This document shows positions 25,649-36,500 of a stretch of DNA of 64,000 nucleotides, one piece after another (position 1 is the stretch's first letter; every line of letters begins with the position of its first letter). The DNA lies in assembly GCA_002471275.1 (NCBI GenBank), contig DKPQ01000020.1, forward strand, positions 181,038 to 245,037, read 5' to 3'. The notes beneath the pieces were generated by a model that was not told where the DNA came from, searched no databases, and saw nothing but the letters and a program-made list of their open reading frames with translations. The stretch comes from Flammeovirgaceae bacterium UBA7330. GTDB taxonomy: Bacteria; Bacteroidota; Bacteroidia; Cytophagales; Cyclobacteriaceae. Position numbers and translations under genes: made by a program.

Positions 25649-28600
25649 TTAACTCCTCTCACCAACCACCCACCCATAAAACAACGGGATAAAATACAGA
25701 CTCACAAAAGTCCCCGACAACATCCCGCAGATCACCGTGATCGCCAACGGCCGCTGCAACTCCGAGCCCAGGTCACCGGCAAATAAAAACGGTACCAGCG
25801 CCAGGATCGTCGTAATACTCGTCATCAGGATGGGCTTCAGCCGGCGCTCACCCCCCACAGCAACAGCCTCGCTCACCGACAGACCCTCCCGACGTAGCTG
25901 ATTGATCGTATCGATCTTCAAGATAGAGTCATTCACGATCACCCCGCTCATCACTATCATCCCGATCAAAGACATGATGTTCAGCGAATGGCCCGCCAAA
26001 TACAACCCCAGGAAACAAGCGGCAAAATTCATGGGCACCTCAAACAAGATGATCATGGGTTGCCAAATGGACTCAAACTGGGCCGCCAGGATGAAATAAA
26101 GCAAGATGATAGAAACCAGCATGACCACCGCCAGCTCCCGGATCAATGCTTCGTTGCTGATCAGAGACCCGGAGAACTGCACGGACGCCCCATAGTCCCG
26201 GACCAGAGAACCAATCTCTTCCATAAACCCCTCGACCTCCGAAGACGTGATCTGAAAGTTAAAGGGATAGTAAACCCCATCCTTCCCGGCATGAATGACC
26301 TTCAACCGCTCCTCATATGTCGTGTTGACCAACAACCTCAAGGGAACGACGTTGCCTGACTTACCACGCACCTCCCTGTGCTCAATCTGGTACAACAGGT
26401 CTCGATTATTGGCTCCGGCTTTGATGGGCGTGTACTGCTGGAATGACCTGAGCTCACCAATCACCTCTTCATCAAGCAGGGTCTTCAACACCTGGATCAC
26501 TCGCGTGACATCAACGTCATATAATAATATCTTCTCATGGTTGAGCGAAAGACTCAAGACCCTGTCTGCCGCCAAAGGCTGGAAATCGGGCAACGTGCTT
26601 CCCATGGCAACCTCCAAAGGCTCAAGCACTTCCAGCGGATTCACAGAGTTACCGGACGATTCAAGAATGACCCGGGCGGTAAAAGGGCTTTCTCCCGACG
26701 CGAACAGCCGCTCAAAGGCATTCTGCGGGGCAGAAAAACTGATGACGGCTTCTGGATAGCGGGTCTTGACAAGCTCCTGGATGGTAGTCTTGATATCGGG
26801 AAGCTCATCAGCATCCCTGGCCAACAAATAAATGGATGACTCGCTGGGTGTCTGGGCGGAGAAATTGCCGGAGAGAATGTACTGCTGCTGCCCGACCTCA
26901 CTGTTGTACTGAACAAGCTTTTCCGAGAGTGGCGCTACAAGATCCAGGATTCTCGACCTGTTCTCCTCAACATGGATGTTCCTGTTCCAGTCTATCTGGA
27001 CCTGTACAGCGGACTCGGTAATCGTAGGGAATCGCTGCTTGTCCAGCACAAGATATAGCGGGTAGATGGCAGCCAACATCACCACCAGTAAAACAACCAT
27101 GACCGGCTGGTTGCGCTGCACCAGGTCGTACCCTCGCTTGTAAAGACCTTTTAAGGTAAACGACTGCCTAAACTGAATAGCATCGTTCCATCGTGATAAG
27201 ACCCTGTTTTGATTCAAGACCTTGAAATACACAGGGATCAGTGTCACAGAGACCACCAGGGAGGCGATGAGCCCTATGGAGACCGCCAGGGCCTGGTCAT
27301 AAAACAAGGCGCCCGAAACCCCGCTCAGGTAGATCAGGGGAACAAAGACAGCACAGGTAGTCAGCACCGAACTGATCAATGGCCGGATCACTTCCTCAGC
27401 ACCCTTGATACAGGCTTCTTTGAGCGTGCTGCCCCTTTCAAGCCATTGGCTGATGTTGTCAATGACAATGATGGAGTTGTCAATCATCATGCCTACCCCC
27501 AGCAACAGGCCGGACAACGACACCATATTCACAGTCAACCCAACCCCGTAAAAGGCGAAAAGACTCACGATCAGCGAAACAGGTATCGAGATACCAATCA
27601 ACAATGGAGACCTTAGATCCTTCAAAAAGAAAAACATGACCAGAAAGGCCAGCACACTACCAATGACAAGGCTTTGCTGGAGACTGTCCAGCGTCACATT
27701 CAGCAACCTGGACTGGTCACGAGTAAGTTCAAAGGAAAGGTCCGGGTAATCGGCCTCGAGGATGGTGATCGTCTCGCCAACAGCCCTCGCCATGTCCTCC
27801 AGCCGGGCATCGGACTTCTTGATCACCGCCATGGCAATGGCACGCTGACCGTTCGCATCATAAAGGCCTTGGCTCTTGATGGGGACCGTCTCCAGACGGG
27901 CCAGCTCCCCCAGCCTGAAGATGCGCCCCGCGGAACGGATAAGCAGATCTCTCAGATCCTCGATGCCGATCAGCCGATTGCCAATCTTCACATTGTATTG
28001 ATAGTGACCCTCCCGGATGAGGATGTTCCCAAACTCCCTGTTGTTCTCGGTGATGGCCTGCGTGATCTCGTCAACAGAAATACCCAGCTGGATGACGCGG
28101 GAGGTGTCCAGAGTGATCCTGACCTCCGGGTGCAGCAGGCCGGTCATGTCTACCAGGGCCACCTCGGGGACCTGCTCGATCCTGCGCTTCAAAACCTGCT
28201 CTGTAAAGGAACTCAGCTCAAGTAGCCTCTCCGCCGACTCCCCGCCCTGCCTCAAACTCACATTGATGGTGAACACGGGCAGGTCTACCGCGCTGGCTTT
28301 GATAACAGCAGGGCGTCTGACCCCTTCCGGAAGCCTGTTCATCCCGGCATCGACTTTTTCATTGACTTCAATGACAGCCTTTGAGATATCGGTACCGTAG
28401 TCAAAGCGCATGGAGATCAGTCCGGAACCGTTCCTTGCCGTGGAGTGGATGACATCCAGGTGTTGGGTCTGCAACAGCTCATTCCGCAAGGGCCTTAAAA
28501 TAGATTGCTCGATCTGTTCGCTGTTATAAACCTCGTGCGTGGCCTGTATGGTGACCTCAGGGATTTCAATATTGGGCATCAGCGACACCGGAAGCTGGGC

Positions 28601-28681
28601 ACCTGCCAGCAACCCTAAGGCTGCAATGGCAATAAATACCATGGTTGTTCCGATTAGACGATTGACCAGGAACTTAACCAT
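25649..28681 (-). CDS. RND efflux permease (HAE1/AcrB-like)
   Basis: A 1,010-residue inner-membrane proton antiporter of the resistance-nodulation-division type. The first helix (VNRLIGTTMVFIAIAALGLL) is followed by the porter domain beginning PVSLMPNIEIPEVTI. Helices 2-6 contain GVGMMIDNSIIVIDNIS, the TM4 charged motif region, and the second half repeats the topology with LNIMSLIGMIVMSGVIVND. It lies 3 bp after the stop of the adaptor gene 28685-29773, so the two make a pump pair; no TolC gene is seen nearby. Base composition is clearly GC-richer than the surrounding genes, a possible sign of different origin. Confidence 0.93.
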   Translation of the reverse strand: MVKFLVNRLIGTTMVFIAIAALGLLAGAQLPVSLMPNIEIPEVTIQATHEVYNSEQIEQSILRPLRNELLQTQHLDVIHSTARNGSGLISMRFDYGTDISKAVIEVNEKVDAGMNRLPEGVRRPAVIKASAVDLPVFTINVSLRQGGESAERLLELSSFTEQVLKRRIEQVPEVALVDMTGLLHPEVRITLDTSRVIQLGISVDEITQAITENNREFGNILIREGHYQYNVKIGNRLIGIEDLRDLLIRSAGRIFRLGELARLETVPIKSQGLYDANGQRAIAMAVIKKSDARLEDMARAVGETITILEADYPDLSFELTRDQSRLLNVTLDSLQQSLVIGSVLAFLVMFFFLKDLRSPLLIGISIPVSLIVSLFAFYGVGLTVNMVSLSGLLLGVGMMIDNSIIVIDNISQWLERGSTLKEACIKGAEEVIRPLISSVLTTCAVFVPLIYLSGVSGALFYDQALAVSIGLIASLVVSVTLIPVYFKVLNQNRVLSRWNDAIQFRQSFTLKGLYKRGYDLVQRNQPVMVVLLVVMLAAIYPLYLVLDKQRFPTITESAVQVQIDWNRNIHVEENRSRILDLVAPLSEKLVQYNSEVGQQQYILSGNFSAQTPSESSIYLLARDADELPDIKTTIQELVKTRYPEAVISFSAPQNAFERLFASGESPFTARVILESSGNSVNPLEVLEPLEVAMGSTLPDFQPLAADRVLSLSLNHEKILLYDVDVTRVIQVLKTLLDEEVIGELRSFQQYTPIKAGANNRDLLYQIEHREVRGKSGNVVPLRLLVNTTYEERLKVIHAGKDGVYYPFNFQITSSEVEGFMEEIGSLVRDYGASVQFSGSLISNEALIRELAVVMLVSIILLYFILAAQFESIWQPMIILFEVPMNFAACFLGLYLAGHSLNIMSLIGMIVMSGVIVNDSILKIDTINQLRREGLSVSEAVAVGGERRLKPILMTSITTILALVPFLFAGDLGSELQRPLAITVICGMLSGTFVSLYFIPLFYGWVVGERS

Positions 28682-28684
28682 ACA

Positions 28685-29773
28685 CTACGGAGCTGTTTGA
28701 GTTGATGAGCCAGAACCCACAGATCCCTTTTGGATGACTTTCGACTCATGTGCCAGGTTGATGTTTCCCTCGATGATGATCAGCTGGTTCTCCTCCAGGC
28801 CATCTGTTACCGTATAGCTGTCAGCATTTTCGAATCCCACCTCGACATAGTTCCAGTAGGCGGTGCTGTCCTCCATGAGGGTGAAGACTACCTGCCGGCC
28901 GTCGCGCTGCAACAGGGCCTCCTTCGGGATGACAAGCTGCCCTTCAACTTCCTGCCTGATCGCCACCCGCACATTCAGCCCCTCGATGAGCTTGCCATCA
29001 CTGTTATCGATGAGAGCCTTCACCTGGATCAACCCGTTCTCGTCGACCAGGGGGTTGATGGCAGTGATGGTGCCGTTGTAAGATGCGTTGATGGCATAAG
29101 GGCTTACCTGGACTGCCTGCCCCTTCTGAAGCAAGGCGATCTCTGACTCGATCACAGGAAAGACCACCTCAAACTTCGAATCGTCAATGAGCTTGCATAT
29201 TTCATCCCCCGCACTGACATGATTGTAGACCTTGACATCAAGGTCGGCAACCCTGCCGGGAAAAGGAGCGTTGATCCGAGTCTTGCTCAACTCATGCCTG
29301 GCCTCCTGCAGATCCAGCAAAGCGGTAGAGTAACCGCTTTTTATCTTCAGGTTTCTAAGAACTTCTTGATTCATGGTAGTGGTGTCAAAGTCAAATTGAT
29401 GATTGATCAACTGATCTTCCAGTTCAATAGCAGCCTGATCCAGCGACACCTGGCTTCTTTTGAGATTTTGTGAGGCTTCGGAATCATCCAGAGAAACGAG
29501 TCGGGAACCAGCTGTAACCCTTTGTCCATTGGCAATGTTGACAGCGGTGATTACGCCTGCTACCTCTGACCGGATCTCCGCTTTGCGAAAAGCCTGTAAA
29601 GTCCCGTTACTAAGGACTTCCTTGTTAAAGTCCTGCCGCTCCAGCTTCGTTACCGTGACCTCAGGAAGGTACGCCTCATAGGATCGTTTGACAGACTCAG
29701 CCTCCTTTTCCGGGTCTGCTTTTTGACAGGAAAACGTAAGAAGCACCAAAAAACAGTATATGATCCCTCCCAT
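28685..29773 (-). CDS. RND efflux periplasmic adaptor (lipoprotein)
   Basis: A membrane-fusion protein of about 362 residues. The frame is open to 29869, but the start at 29773 (MGGIIYCFLVLLTFSC) yields a proper lipoprotein signal with Cys16; the upstream start at 29869 is possible but lies at a promoter-like TAATTTTA. The adaptor parts are visible: AEIRSEVAGVITAVNIANGQ (first lipoyl half), a helical hairpin, INAPFPGRVADLDVKVYNHV (second lipoyl half), and barrel strands such as VRVAIRQEVEGQLVIPKEAL. It links the permease to the outer-membrane channel. Confidence 0.9.
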   Translation of the reverse strand: MGGIIYCFLVLLTFSCQKADPEKEAESVKRSYEAYLPEVTVTKLERQDFNKEVLSNGTLQAFRKAEIRSEVAGVITAVNIANGQRVTAGSRLVSLDDSEASQNLKRSQVSLDQAAIELEDQLINHQFDFDTTTMNQEVLRNLKIKSGYSTALLDLQEARHELSKTRINAPFPGRVADLDVKVYNHVSAGDEICKLIDDSKFEVVFPVIESEIALLQKGQAVQVSPYAINASYNGTITAINPLVDENGLIQVKALIDNSDGKLIEGLNVRVAIRQEVEGQLVIPKEALLQRDGRQVVFTLMEDSTAYWNYVEVGFENADSYTVTDGLEENQLIIIEGNINLAHESKVIQKGSVGSGSSTQTAP

Positions 29774-30342
29774 GACCCAATGTAGGGAGGAGATAAAAGA
29801 GTGAATGAATAACCTGATTGTGTTCAATATCATCATGATTAGGGATACAAGATAGAGCACCCGTTCCATAAAATAAAATTACCCCAGAGATCCAGCATAG
29901 ATCTTCTTTGTCTGAGCATGATTAAGTTATGTATTATTCTAGCGCGGAAGTTTCTTCCGTGCATCTAAAATTAACTCCCCCAACCCCGATTGACACCTAT
30001 CGCAAGGGTCCACTTGTGATCTGCCCCCTCACCCTCGATTGCATCGAGGGTGCCCGAGCCATTCGATTGTATCGAATACTTCTAACCCACCAACCTACCG
30101 CGTCCACCGTCTTGTCCACCGGAGCTCCAGCGTAGGTGGAAACTCCTCGTCTGCCGCAGCCTTGCGTAGGTTGGTAGCGAAGGTGGAATAATCCATATAA
30201 ACCACCCTTGCCTTGCTACCGCCTCCCAATAACTCAATAACTCAGTCACCTATTAACCCCCTAGCGCGGAAGTTACTTCCGTGCATTCACCGCTTATTCT
30301 TTAAATCTAACCTTAAAACTCTACATATGATTATCCGAAACA
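29774..30342. repeat. Mosaic intergenic repeat block D
   Basis: No gene. Between about 29935 and 30290 lie two GCGGAAGTTACTTCCGTGC palindromes (29941-29962 with TTTC, 30263-30285), a CGCAAGGGTCCACTTGTG unit (29999-30018), CCCTCGATTGCATCGAGGG (30032-30050), ATTCGATTGTATCGAAT (30061-30077) and one or two TTGTCCACCGGAGC...GTAGGTGGAA units. This is the densest block. Confidence 0.75.
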
Positions 30343-30363
30343 ACTAAAAATTTAGTAGGTTTG
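30343..30363 (+). promoter_or_regulatory. Palindromic operator overlapping a -7 box
   Basis: ACTAAA-AA-TTTAGT (30343-30356) is a perfect dyad of the kind bound by BlaI/MecI/CopY repressors. It overlaps TAGGTTTG (30356-30363), a Bacteroidota -7 element. The downstream operon contains a BlaI-family gene, so autoregulation is likely. A similar ACTAAAAACTTAGT is at 36891-36904. Confidence 0.6.
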
Positions 30364-30381
30364 CAGCAAGAGAAAGTTTTT

Positions 30382-31530
30382 ATGAGATTACGCTACCTGA
30401 TCATATTCATAATTTGCAACGCATGCACCCCTCTAACAAAATCGGATGAAGGGGAGAATAAACTTGAAGTTGTTGATATCAAAAGTGCTTTTAATAAAAA
30501 TGAAAAGATCAAATTAAGCGAAATAGCCGGGTCGATAGAATATGTGCCATTGGAAACAAAAGAAGAATCGATCATTTCAAGAAATCCCAGATTCTTTGTA
30601 GATGGGAATTTTATCATTGTCGTCAGTTTTCGTCAGGTCCTGGTCTTTGATCGCAAGACAGGTAAATTCATCAGAGAGATAAGTGGTCGGGGTAAAGGAC
30701 CAGAAGAATACAATTATACCATAACCTATGACCCGGTAAGAGGAGTGGTTAAATGCATGAGTTATAATAAAAAAGTGATGGAGTACGACATAGACGGTAC
30801 TTTGGTAAGGAGAACTGCTTATCCGAACTATTATAATGTTTCCGGGAATCACATTGAAATGCGTCCTGACCTCTATGCAACTTACATAACCAATGCACGA
30901 GGAGACATCGATAAAAAAATTCTGGTTTTTGATCAGGAGGGAAAGGAAGAATATGTCATCAGCAATTACAACTATTATAGCAGAGAAGATCCTGAAGTAG
31001 TGGCTTATTTTAGCAATGAAGCTGAATTTTATAATTATGATTCAAAAACCTATTTCAAAGAGATGTGGAGCGATACATTATTTCAGTTAGCAGACAGTCT
31101 CTTAATTCCAAGGATGATATTCGATGCAGGAGAATTGGGAGTTGAATACCCCATCAGAGGTAAGGCAGATGCCTTTGATAAAGTTAAAGAACTATTCAAA
31201 GTTGAATATCTGATAGAAACTGATAGAAACCTGTTTTTTACTGTGAACTATCAGGATAGAAGACATGCAGGATATTATGACAAGCAAAGAGAGGAAATCA
31301 AAGTGAGTAATTATCAAACCAGTGCCGATAATGGCTTCAAAGATGACTTAAATGGCATAACTGATTTCATACCTTTTACATTGAATCAGGATCGAGAACT
31401 TGTTGGTTTTGTCACTGCGGATGTAATGATTGACCACATATCAAGAAATCCTGGTGAAATACCAGACAAAATGAAAGGCCTCGAAATAGATCATAACCCG
31501 GTTGTGACCATAGCCAAGGTCAAAGATTAA
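30382..31530 (+). CDS. Six-bladed beta-propeller lipoprotein
   Basis: A 382-residue lipoprotein. A TTG at 30361 is in frame, but ATG 30382 gives the signal peptide MRLRYLIIFIICNAC with Cys15. The body follows the same pattern as 22120-23289: DIKSAFNKNEKIKLSEIAGS, IEYVPLETKEES, VVSFRQVLVFDRKTGKFIRE, GRGKGPEEYNYT and a long C-terminal segment ending HNPVVTIAKV. Clearly paralogous to 22120 and 42718. It is the first gene of an operon with a BlaI-type repressor and a YwqK-like lipoprotein; there is no GG-peptide next to this copy. Confidence 0.85.
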   Translation: MRLRYLIIFIICNACTPLTKSDEGENKLEVVDIKSAFNKNEKIKLSEIAGSIEYVPLETKEESIISRNPRFFVDGNFIIVVSFRQVLVFDRKTGKFIREISGRGKGPEEYNYTITYDPVRGVVKCMSYNKKVMEYDIDGTLVRRTAYPNYYNVSGNHIEMRPDLYATYITNARGDIDKKILVFDQEGKEEYVISNYNYYSREDPEVVAYFSNEAEFYNYDSKTYFKEMWSDTLFQLADSLLIPRMIFDAGELGVEYPIRGKADAFDKVKELFKVEYLIETDRNLFFTVNYQDRRHAGYYDKQREEIKVSNYQTSADNGFKDDLNGITDFIPFTLNQDRELVGFVTADVMIDHISRNPGEIPDKMKGLEIDHNPVVTIAKVKD

Positions 31531-31541
31531 TTATCATATAG

Positions 31542-31913
31542 ATGGGAGATAGTAAAAGACTTATTGTCCGGGAAGGCAAAGTAATGAAAGCACTTTGGCG
31601 CCTGAAGTCGGGTGCTGTTAGTGATGTCTTACAGGAATATTGCGATCCAAAACCCCAATACACCACCATCGCAACACACCTGTCAACCCTGGAGCGAAAA
31701 GGAATTGTCAAAAAGAGAAAGATTGGAAATGTAAATGTATATTCCCCAATTTTAGATAAAAATCAATATATCATCGCTCAGCTAAACTACATGGCTACAG
31801 ACTATTATACCAACGCCCACCTCGAAATGGCCCTACTGCTGATCCATAATCTGCTTTCTGAAAAGGAGATTGAACAACTTAGTCAGCAAATTAATAAACC
31901 CAAAGGCTTATGA
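31542..31913 (+). CDS. BlaI/MecI/CopY-family repressor
   Basis: A 123-residue winged-helix repressor. It has the family's N-terminal pattern (EGKVMKALWRLKSGAVSDVL) and the recognition region YTTIATHLSTLERKGIVKKR, followed by a dimerisation helix pair. BlaI proteins are usually inactivated by a BlaR1/MecR1 protease encoded next door; no such gene is present here. It starts 11 bp after the propeller gene and overlaps the next gene by 4 bp (ATGA). The ACTAAA dyads at 30343 and 36891 are its probable targets. Confidence 0.87.
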   Translation: MGDSKRLIVREGKVMKALWRLKSGAVSDVLQEYCDPKPQYTTIATHLSTLERKGIVKKRKIGNVNVYSPILDKNQYIIAQLNYMATDYYTNAHLEMALLLIHNLLSEKEIEQLSQQINKPKGL

Positions 31914-32638
31914 ATGCCTATACCCTTGGTATCGCTGTATGTTTTAAACTGGTTTTGCTGCTCTGTTTAATGGTATCAGGTTGTACAACGCCTAAAAAGG
32001 CAGAAAAGCCTGTGGAAACTAAATTGGAAGGCCTGGTCCATACCTACGACGAAGAAGGAAATGTCAGGACATCCATCAACTACCAGGACAACAAGAAACA
32101 TGGAAAGTCCTACCTGTATTATGACAATAGCCAGCAGGTACTTCTGGAAATGACCTACGAAAATGGAATGCGGACGGATACAGCATATAAGTACTACAGC
32201 AATGGGGACATCTATCGGAAAACACCCTATGAAAATGACCGTGTTCACGGACAGGTTCAGGTGTTTTATCGCAATGGACAGCTACAAGCTCAGGTCCCTT
32301 ATCACATGGGTTACAAGAGTACAGCCCTGGTAGAATATAAACTCAATGGAGAAATGAAAGAACTGCCCGGGATAACCGTAAGAAGAGAGCTGAAAGATGG
32401 TAATAAAATAATCTTCGTTAATATCGAAAACTGCGATCAGGCCAATTATTATATCGGAAATTTGGCTGCAGGTAAATACTTCATCGAAGGATCAAAAGGC
32501 TACACAGTAGTACCACAAATCAACGACGAAGGCTATTTCAAAATAACAAACAATTCCCCCACTGAAGTAAATGTGTTTTGTACCTGCATAACCAAATCCA
32601 ATTTTCCCTACATAACCACCACTTCTGTTAAACTTTAA
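31910..32638 (+). CDS. YwqK/MORN-like repeat lipoprotein
   Basis: A 242-residue lipoprotein with lipobox MVSGC (Cys25). The middle part is made of MORN-like beta-hairpin repeats of the YwqK type: YDEEGNVRTSINYQDNKKHG, KSYLYYDNSQQVLLEMTYEN, YKYYSNGDIYRKTPYENDRV and HGQVQVFYRNGQLQAQVPYH. The last 90 residues form an unassigned beta domain. It overlaps the repressor gene by ATGA and is thus translationally coupled. Function is unknown; in Bacteroidota such proteins are envelope-associated. Confidence 0.8.
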   Translation: MNAYTLGIAVCFKLVLLLCLMVSGCTTPKKAEKPVETKLEGLVHTYDEEGNVRTSINYQDNKKHGKSYLYYDNSQQVLLEMTYENGMRTDTAYKYYSNGDIYRKTPYENDRVHGQVQVFYRNGQLQAQVPYHMGYKSTALVEYKLNGEMKELPGITVRRELKDGNKIIFVNIENCDQANYYIGNLAAGKYFIEGSKGYTVVPQINDEGYFKITNNSPTEVNVFCTCITKSNFPYITTTSVKL

Positions 32639-32679
32639 GCGCTATCAAAAGCTTCATCGACCCATATTTAAAATACGTC

Positions 32680-33393
32680 GTGGTCATTTCCTTTATGGGC
32701 ATATGCCTGATATTTTGGTCAAAATATCGTTGGGAACCCGTTGGTCCTACACGTTTACATAAACCCCTCCGGGTAAATTCCCGATATATTACTTCGCATT
32801 CAATCGAAGAACAAAAGGTATTAGCCAACCTGATCCAGGAGGGTGACTTTGTCATGCTGGGTAGTAACCCGGAAATTGATATCATGGCAAACTATCACCT
32901 GAATATTTGGTATGACTCGATCATGGACGTCGAAGAGGATTTGCATTTTGTATTTAAACTTGAAAAGCCGATCCTCATTTCAGAGATATTTGGTGTTTTA
33001 GACCCTGGACATCTGAATAAACTGAATGGGGACTTTGGAAGATATATCTATGCTTTAAGAAGGGATATCAAACTTCAAATTACGATAGAGGATGACACCA
33101 CTGGTATGATAAAGAAAATGATTTTACCATTTGTTAAGGGTGAAGTTGGAGCTGTATACCTAGAATTAGATCGTGCTGGTTTGCATGGGTTGACAATCAG
33201 ATCCAGCATTATTCCCCCACCAACCAAAGAACCACTGGTAATAGTAAAGACACCCATCCAACAAAATGTGGAAGTATTGATTCTCGATCGAAAAACCTTC
33301 CTGGGCATGACAAGAGCGACAGAAAACCGACTGCTTATCCTGCTAAGCATAGTATTTGCATTAAGCGCAACACTCCTGATCCGTAACTCCTGA
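32680..33393 (+). CDS. Membrane-anchored hypothetical protein
   Basis: I do not recognise this protein. From GTG 32680 it has an N-terminal helix (VISFMGICLIFW), a 190-residue extracytoplasmic beta-rich region, and a C-terminal helix (LLILLSIVFALSATLLIRN), so both ends are in the membrane. Upstream of the GTG the frame is open to 32632 and reads like protein (IKSFIDPYLKYVVVISFMG), which suggests that translation begins earlier, perhaps at the non-standard ATC 32644. It follows the YwqK-like gene by 41 bp or less and probably belongs to the repressor operon. Confidence 0.68.
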   Translation: MVISFMGICLIFWSKYRWEPVGPTRLHKPLRVNSRYITSHSIEEQKVLANLIQEGDFVMLGSNPEIDIMANYHLNIWYDSIMDVEEDLHFVFKLEKPILISEIFGVLDPGHLNKLNGDFGRYIYALRRDIKLQITIEDDTTGMIKKMILPFVKGEVGAVYLELDRAGLHGLTIRSSIIPPPTKEPLVIVKTPIQQNVEVLILDRKTFLGMTRATENRLLILLSIVFALSATLLIRNS

Positions 33394-33545
33394 CTCCTTG
33401 CCAACTAGCTCCTTAGCACGGAAGTTACTTCCGTGCTTACACCAATATTCTGATAGCCAAATAACTCAATAACTCCTCAACCCATTAACTCTTCAATACC
33501 ACCAAGTCTGAACCATCTGAACGTCTGAATGTCGGAACATCAGAG
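33394..33545. repeat. Mosaic intergenic repeat block E
   Basis: Contains a full AGCACGGAAGTTACTTCCGT palindrome (33415-33437), tandem AACTCAATA/AACCCATTA words and four GAACATC-like words (33505-33545). It separates convergent genes, so it may also serve in termination. Confidence 0.65.
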
Positions 33546-36500
33546 TCATCGTTTCCCAATCAACGGCAACACCAGCAAGATCCCCACAATAGAAAATATC
33601 AGCCCCCCCACAGTACCCGCCGCCAACGCAAACCAGAACACCTGGTTCTGACCATCGATCAAAAACGGGATCATACCCGCCACCGTGGAGATGATGGTCA
33701 ACAGCACAGGCAGGATCTTGTGATTGAATGCCTTCATATACAACACCCTGGAGGATAGCCCCGGAGATTGCTTCTTCAGGTTATTGTAGTCATTGATGAT
33801 AAAGAACGCAGCATTGACCGATATCCCACTCAACAGGATAAACGAAGCATACCCCCCCTGGTCAAAATTTAGCTCAAAGAGATAAAACGTCATAAAGATC
33901 CCGACAAAGGAAACTGGAATGATCATGATGGCAAAAAGGGGTTGCTTGATCGACTCAAACAACGTGGCACCAATCAGGAAGATGATCAGGATCACCAAAC
34001 CGATCAGCCCGTATTGCGTACCATCCTCACGCCACCCCCAGTAGCCCCGCTGCTCAATAAAATACCCGATAGGCAACATCTCATTGGTTTCCTCGATGAA
34101 CCGGTCTACCACACGCTTTTTAAGCTGGCTGGAACCGATATAGTCAAACGCCAGGACCACCTGGTACTGCTGGTCTTTTCTGACGATCTTGTCCCCGGAC
34201 TTGCGGATGCTGACATCAGCCAACCCGGTAACCTTGTGTAACATGCTGTCCCCGGAGACGATGGGAAAATTTTGGACATTCCAGATGTCCAGCTGATTCA
34301 TTTCATCAGGCTTGATATTCAGGTTGACCACATCCCCCTCAATATTCCCCCGCCACACCGGCTGCTCACTGATATCCGTCTCGCTCAGGAACCGGCTGAG
34401 GGTTGAAATGCTTAACCCCTGACGCATGATCTCGTCCGGGTCAAACGCCATGTAATACTCATAAGTGGGGGCCCCCGAAAAGCTGGTGGTCCCCTGGATG
34501 TCTACCTCCTTGATGCGCTCCTGCGCCAGGAGCTCTGTTCTTAGGCCCTCAGCGATATCCAGCAGTTTTTGATAGCTGTAACCATACAGGTACAGATGGG
34601 TATTCTTGTACCCCAGATTAAGGGCATTGCTAAAGCCCCTCCCCACCCCATAGATGCCTGACTCGATGCCGCCCAGGTAGATGGCCTTTTCTGTTAACCG
34701 GGCTTTGAGGTAATAGGGGAAATAGGTCATCTCATGCTCCGGCTTGAAACGAATGGTGATCCGGGCATTCCTGATGCCGGTGATGCTGGTTTCAAACTGC
34801 TCGACCTCATCAAACTGGCTGATGAAATTCTCCATTTCCCTAAAGGCCTCATTGACCTGATGGATGTTGGCCCCGGGAGGCATCCGCCCATTGTAATATA
34901 AAGTGGTGCGCTCTGGCTCCCCGTAGAAGGAAGAGGTGTAGACATTCCGGTAGAACTGATATAAGGACCCCCCCAGCCATTTCTGTAACGGATCATGCAG
35001 GTTGCTCCTGTACCAGTCGCTGCCCAGACTCTCATTGTACAATGTCTCGTACCACGCCAGTGATACCTCTTCACCCTTTTCTCCCAGGCGCTCTGGTAGC
35101 AGGTAAACAGGGAGTCCAAAGCCCAGGATCAGCAAGGCGAATACCGCCACCCTGAAACGGCCAAGCCAACCCATCCATCGGAGGTAGATCCAGCTGAACC
35201 GGACCACCCTGCGCTTGTTGCGGATGGTCCTGCGGGAAACACGCTTCTTCAGGGACAGCTTCTCCATCAGGGCCGGAACGAAGTAATAGGAGATGGCCAG
35301 CGACACGAACAGGTTGATAGCCAGGATATACGCAAAGTCCAGGAGCCGCAAGACCTGCTCTTCCTCCAGAAAGTAGATGATGCTCAGTGACCCGATGGTC
35401 GTCAACGTGGCCGCCAGGATAGCCAGAAAGACCTTCTTGTTTTGATGATTCCTGAGGTGATCGATCATCACGATGGTGTTGTCAATGATGATCCCCAGTG
35501 AGATGGTCAACCCCGCCAGGGAATACAGCTGGATCTCTATGCCTAACAGGAAGTAGAATATAAAGGCGACCAGGACATTTACCACAATACCTGTGAGGAC
35601 GATCAGCATGTAAGCCAGGTTCCTGCTGGTCAGCCAGACAAAGAGCAGTAGAATGACCAGTGACAGCCCCATCCGCCACACGATGCTGAACAACTCGCTT
35701 TGCATATGCTCCGTGCTGTCATAGGTCGCACTGAGGGTTATGTTTTCTGGGAGGCTCTCCGTTATTTCACCCATCAGCTGCTTGACCTCCCTGCCTGCCA
35801 CGATTTCATTGACCTGGTCGGAAGCGACCAGCACAATGTTGATGGCATTTAACCCGTTGATCCGGTAATAAGATGTGGGTTCCTGATAGGTTTTACGGAT
35901 CTGGCTGACGGTGTTGAGATAGATGATCCGGCTCCCTTTTTTGGTGACAGGGATCTTTTCCCAGGCGACCTCCTGGTCGAAGGGGGCCGTCAGGTAGACG
36001 CCGGTGTAAGATGTCGACTCTGTACCGCCACCAGTCCTGATAGATGTCAGACCCAGGGGTCTTTCATCCAGGTACTGCTGGATGGCCTCGGAGAGGTCGT
36101 CAGGCGTGAGCCCCAGACCCTTCAGCTGCTGAATATCGTATAATAACTCCCACTCAACAGGCTCCGCGCCATACACATTCACCTCCTGCAGCTCCCGGAT
36201 CTCCGACAGGGGTCTTTTGATGTTCTTCTCCGCATATTCCTGGAGCTCCTGAGGGCTGTATTTTCCGTTTAGCGTGTACGTCATGAGGGTCTGACGGTCT
36301 CCCCCACCCCCGTACCGGATCGAGGGATAGCTGACACCCTGTGGAAAGGAAGGCGTGACCTGACGGATCAGCGTGGCCACCTCGAACCGCAGGAGCTGCT
36401 GATCTTCCACCCCATCAAATTTTATCCTAACAAACCCCTGCCCCGTAGAAGACTCCGAATAGATCTCCGTCACCCCCTGCAAGGTGGCGAGCGTGCCCTC

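Noticed and set aside
25902..28400. Long plus-strand frames opposite the first RND permease
   Set aside because: They lie wholly inside a well-supported minus-strand gene of higher GC content, show no known motifs, and reflect the codon bias of the antisense strand.
28730..29681. Plus-strand frames opposite the RND adaptor
   Set aside because: Antisense shadows of a clear membrane-fusion protein gene, with no start context or recognisable domain.
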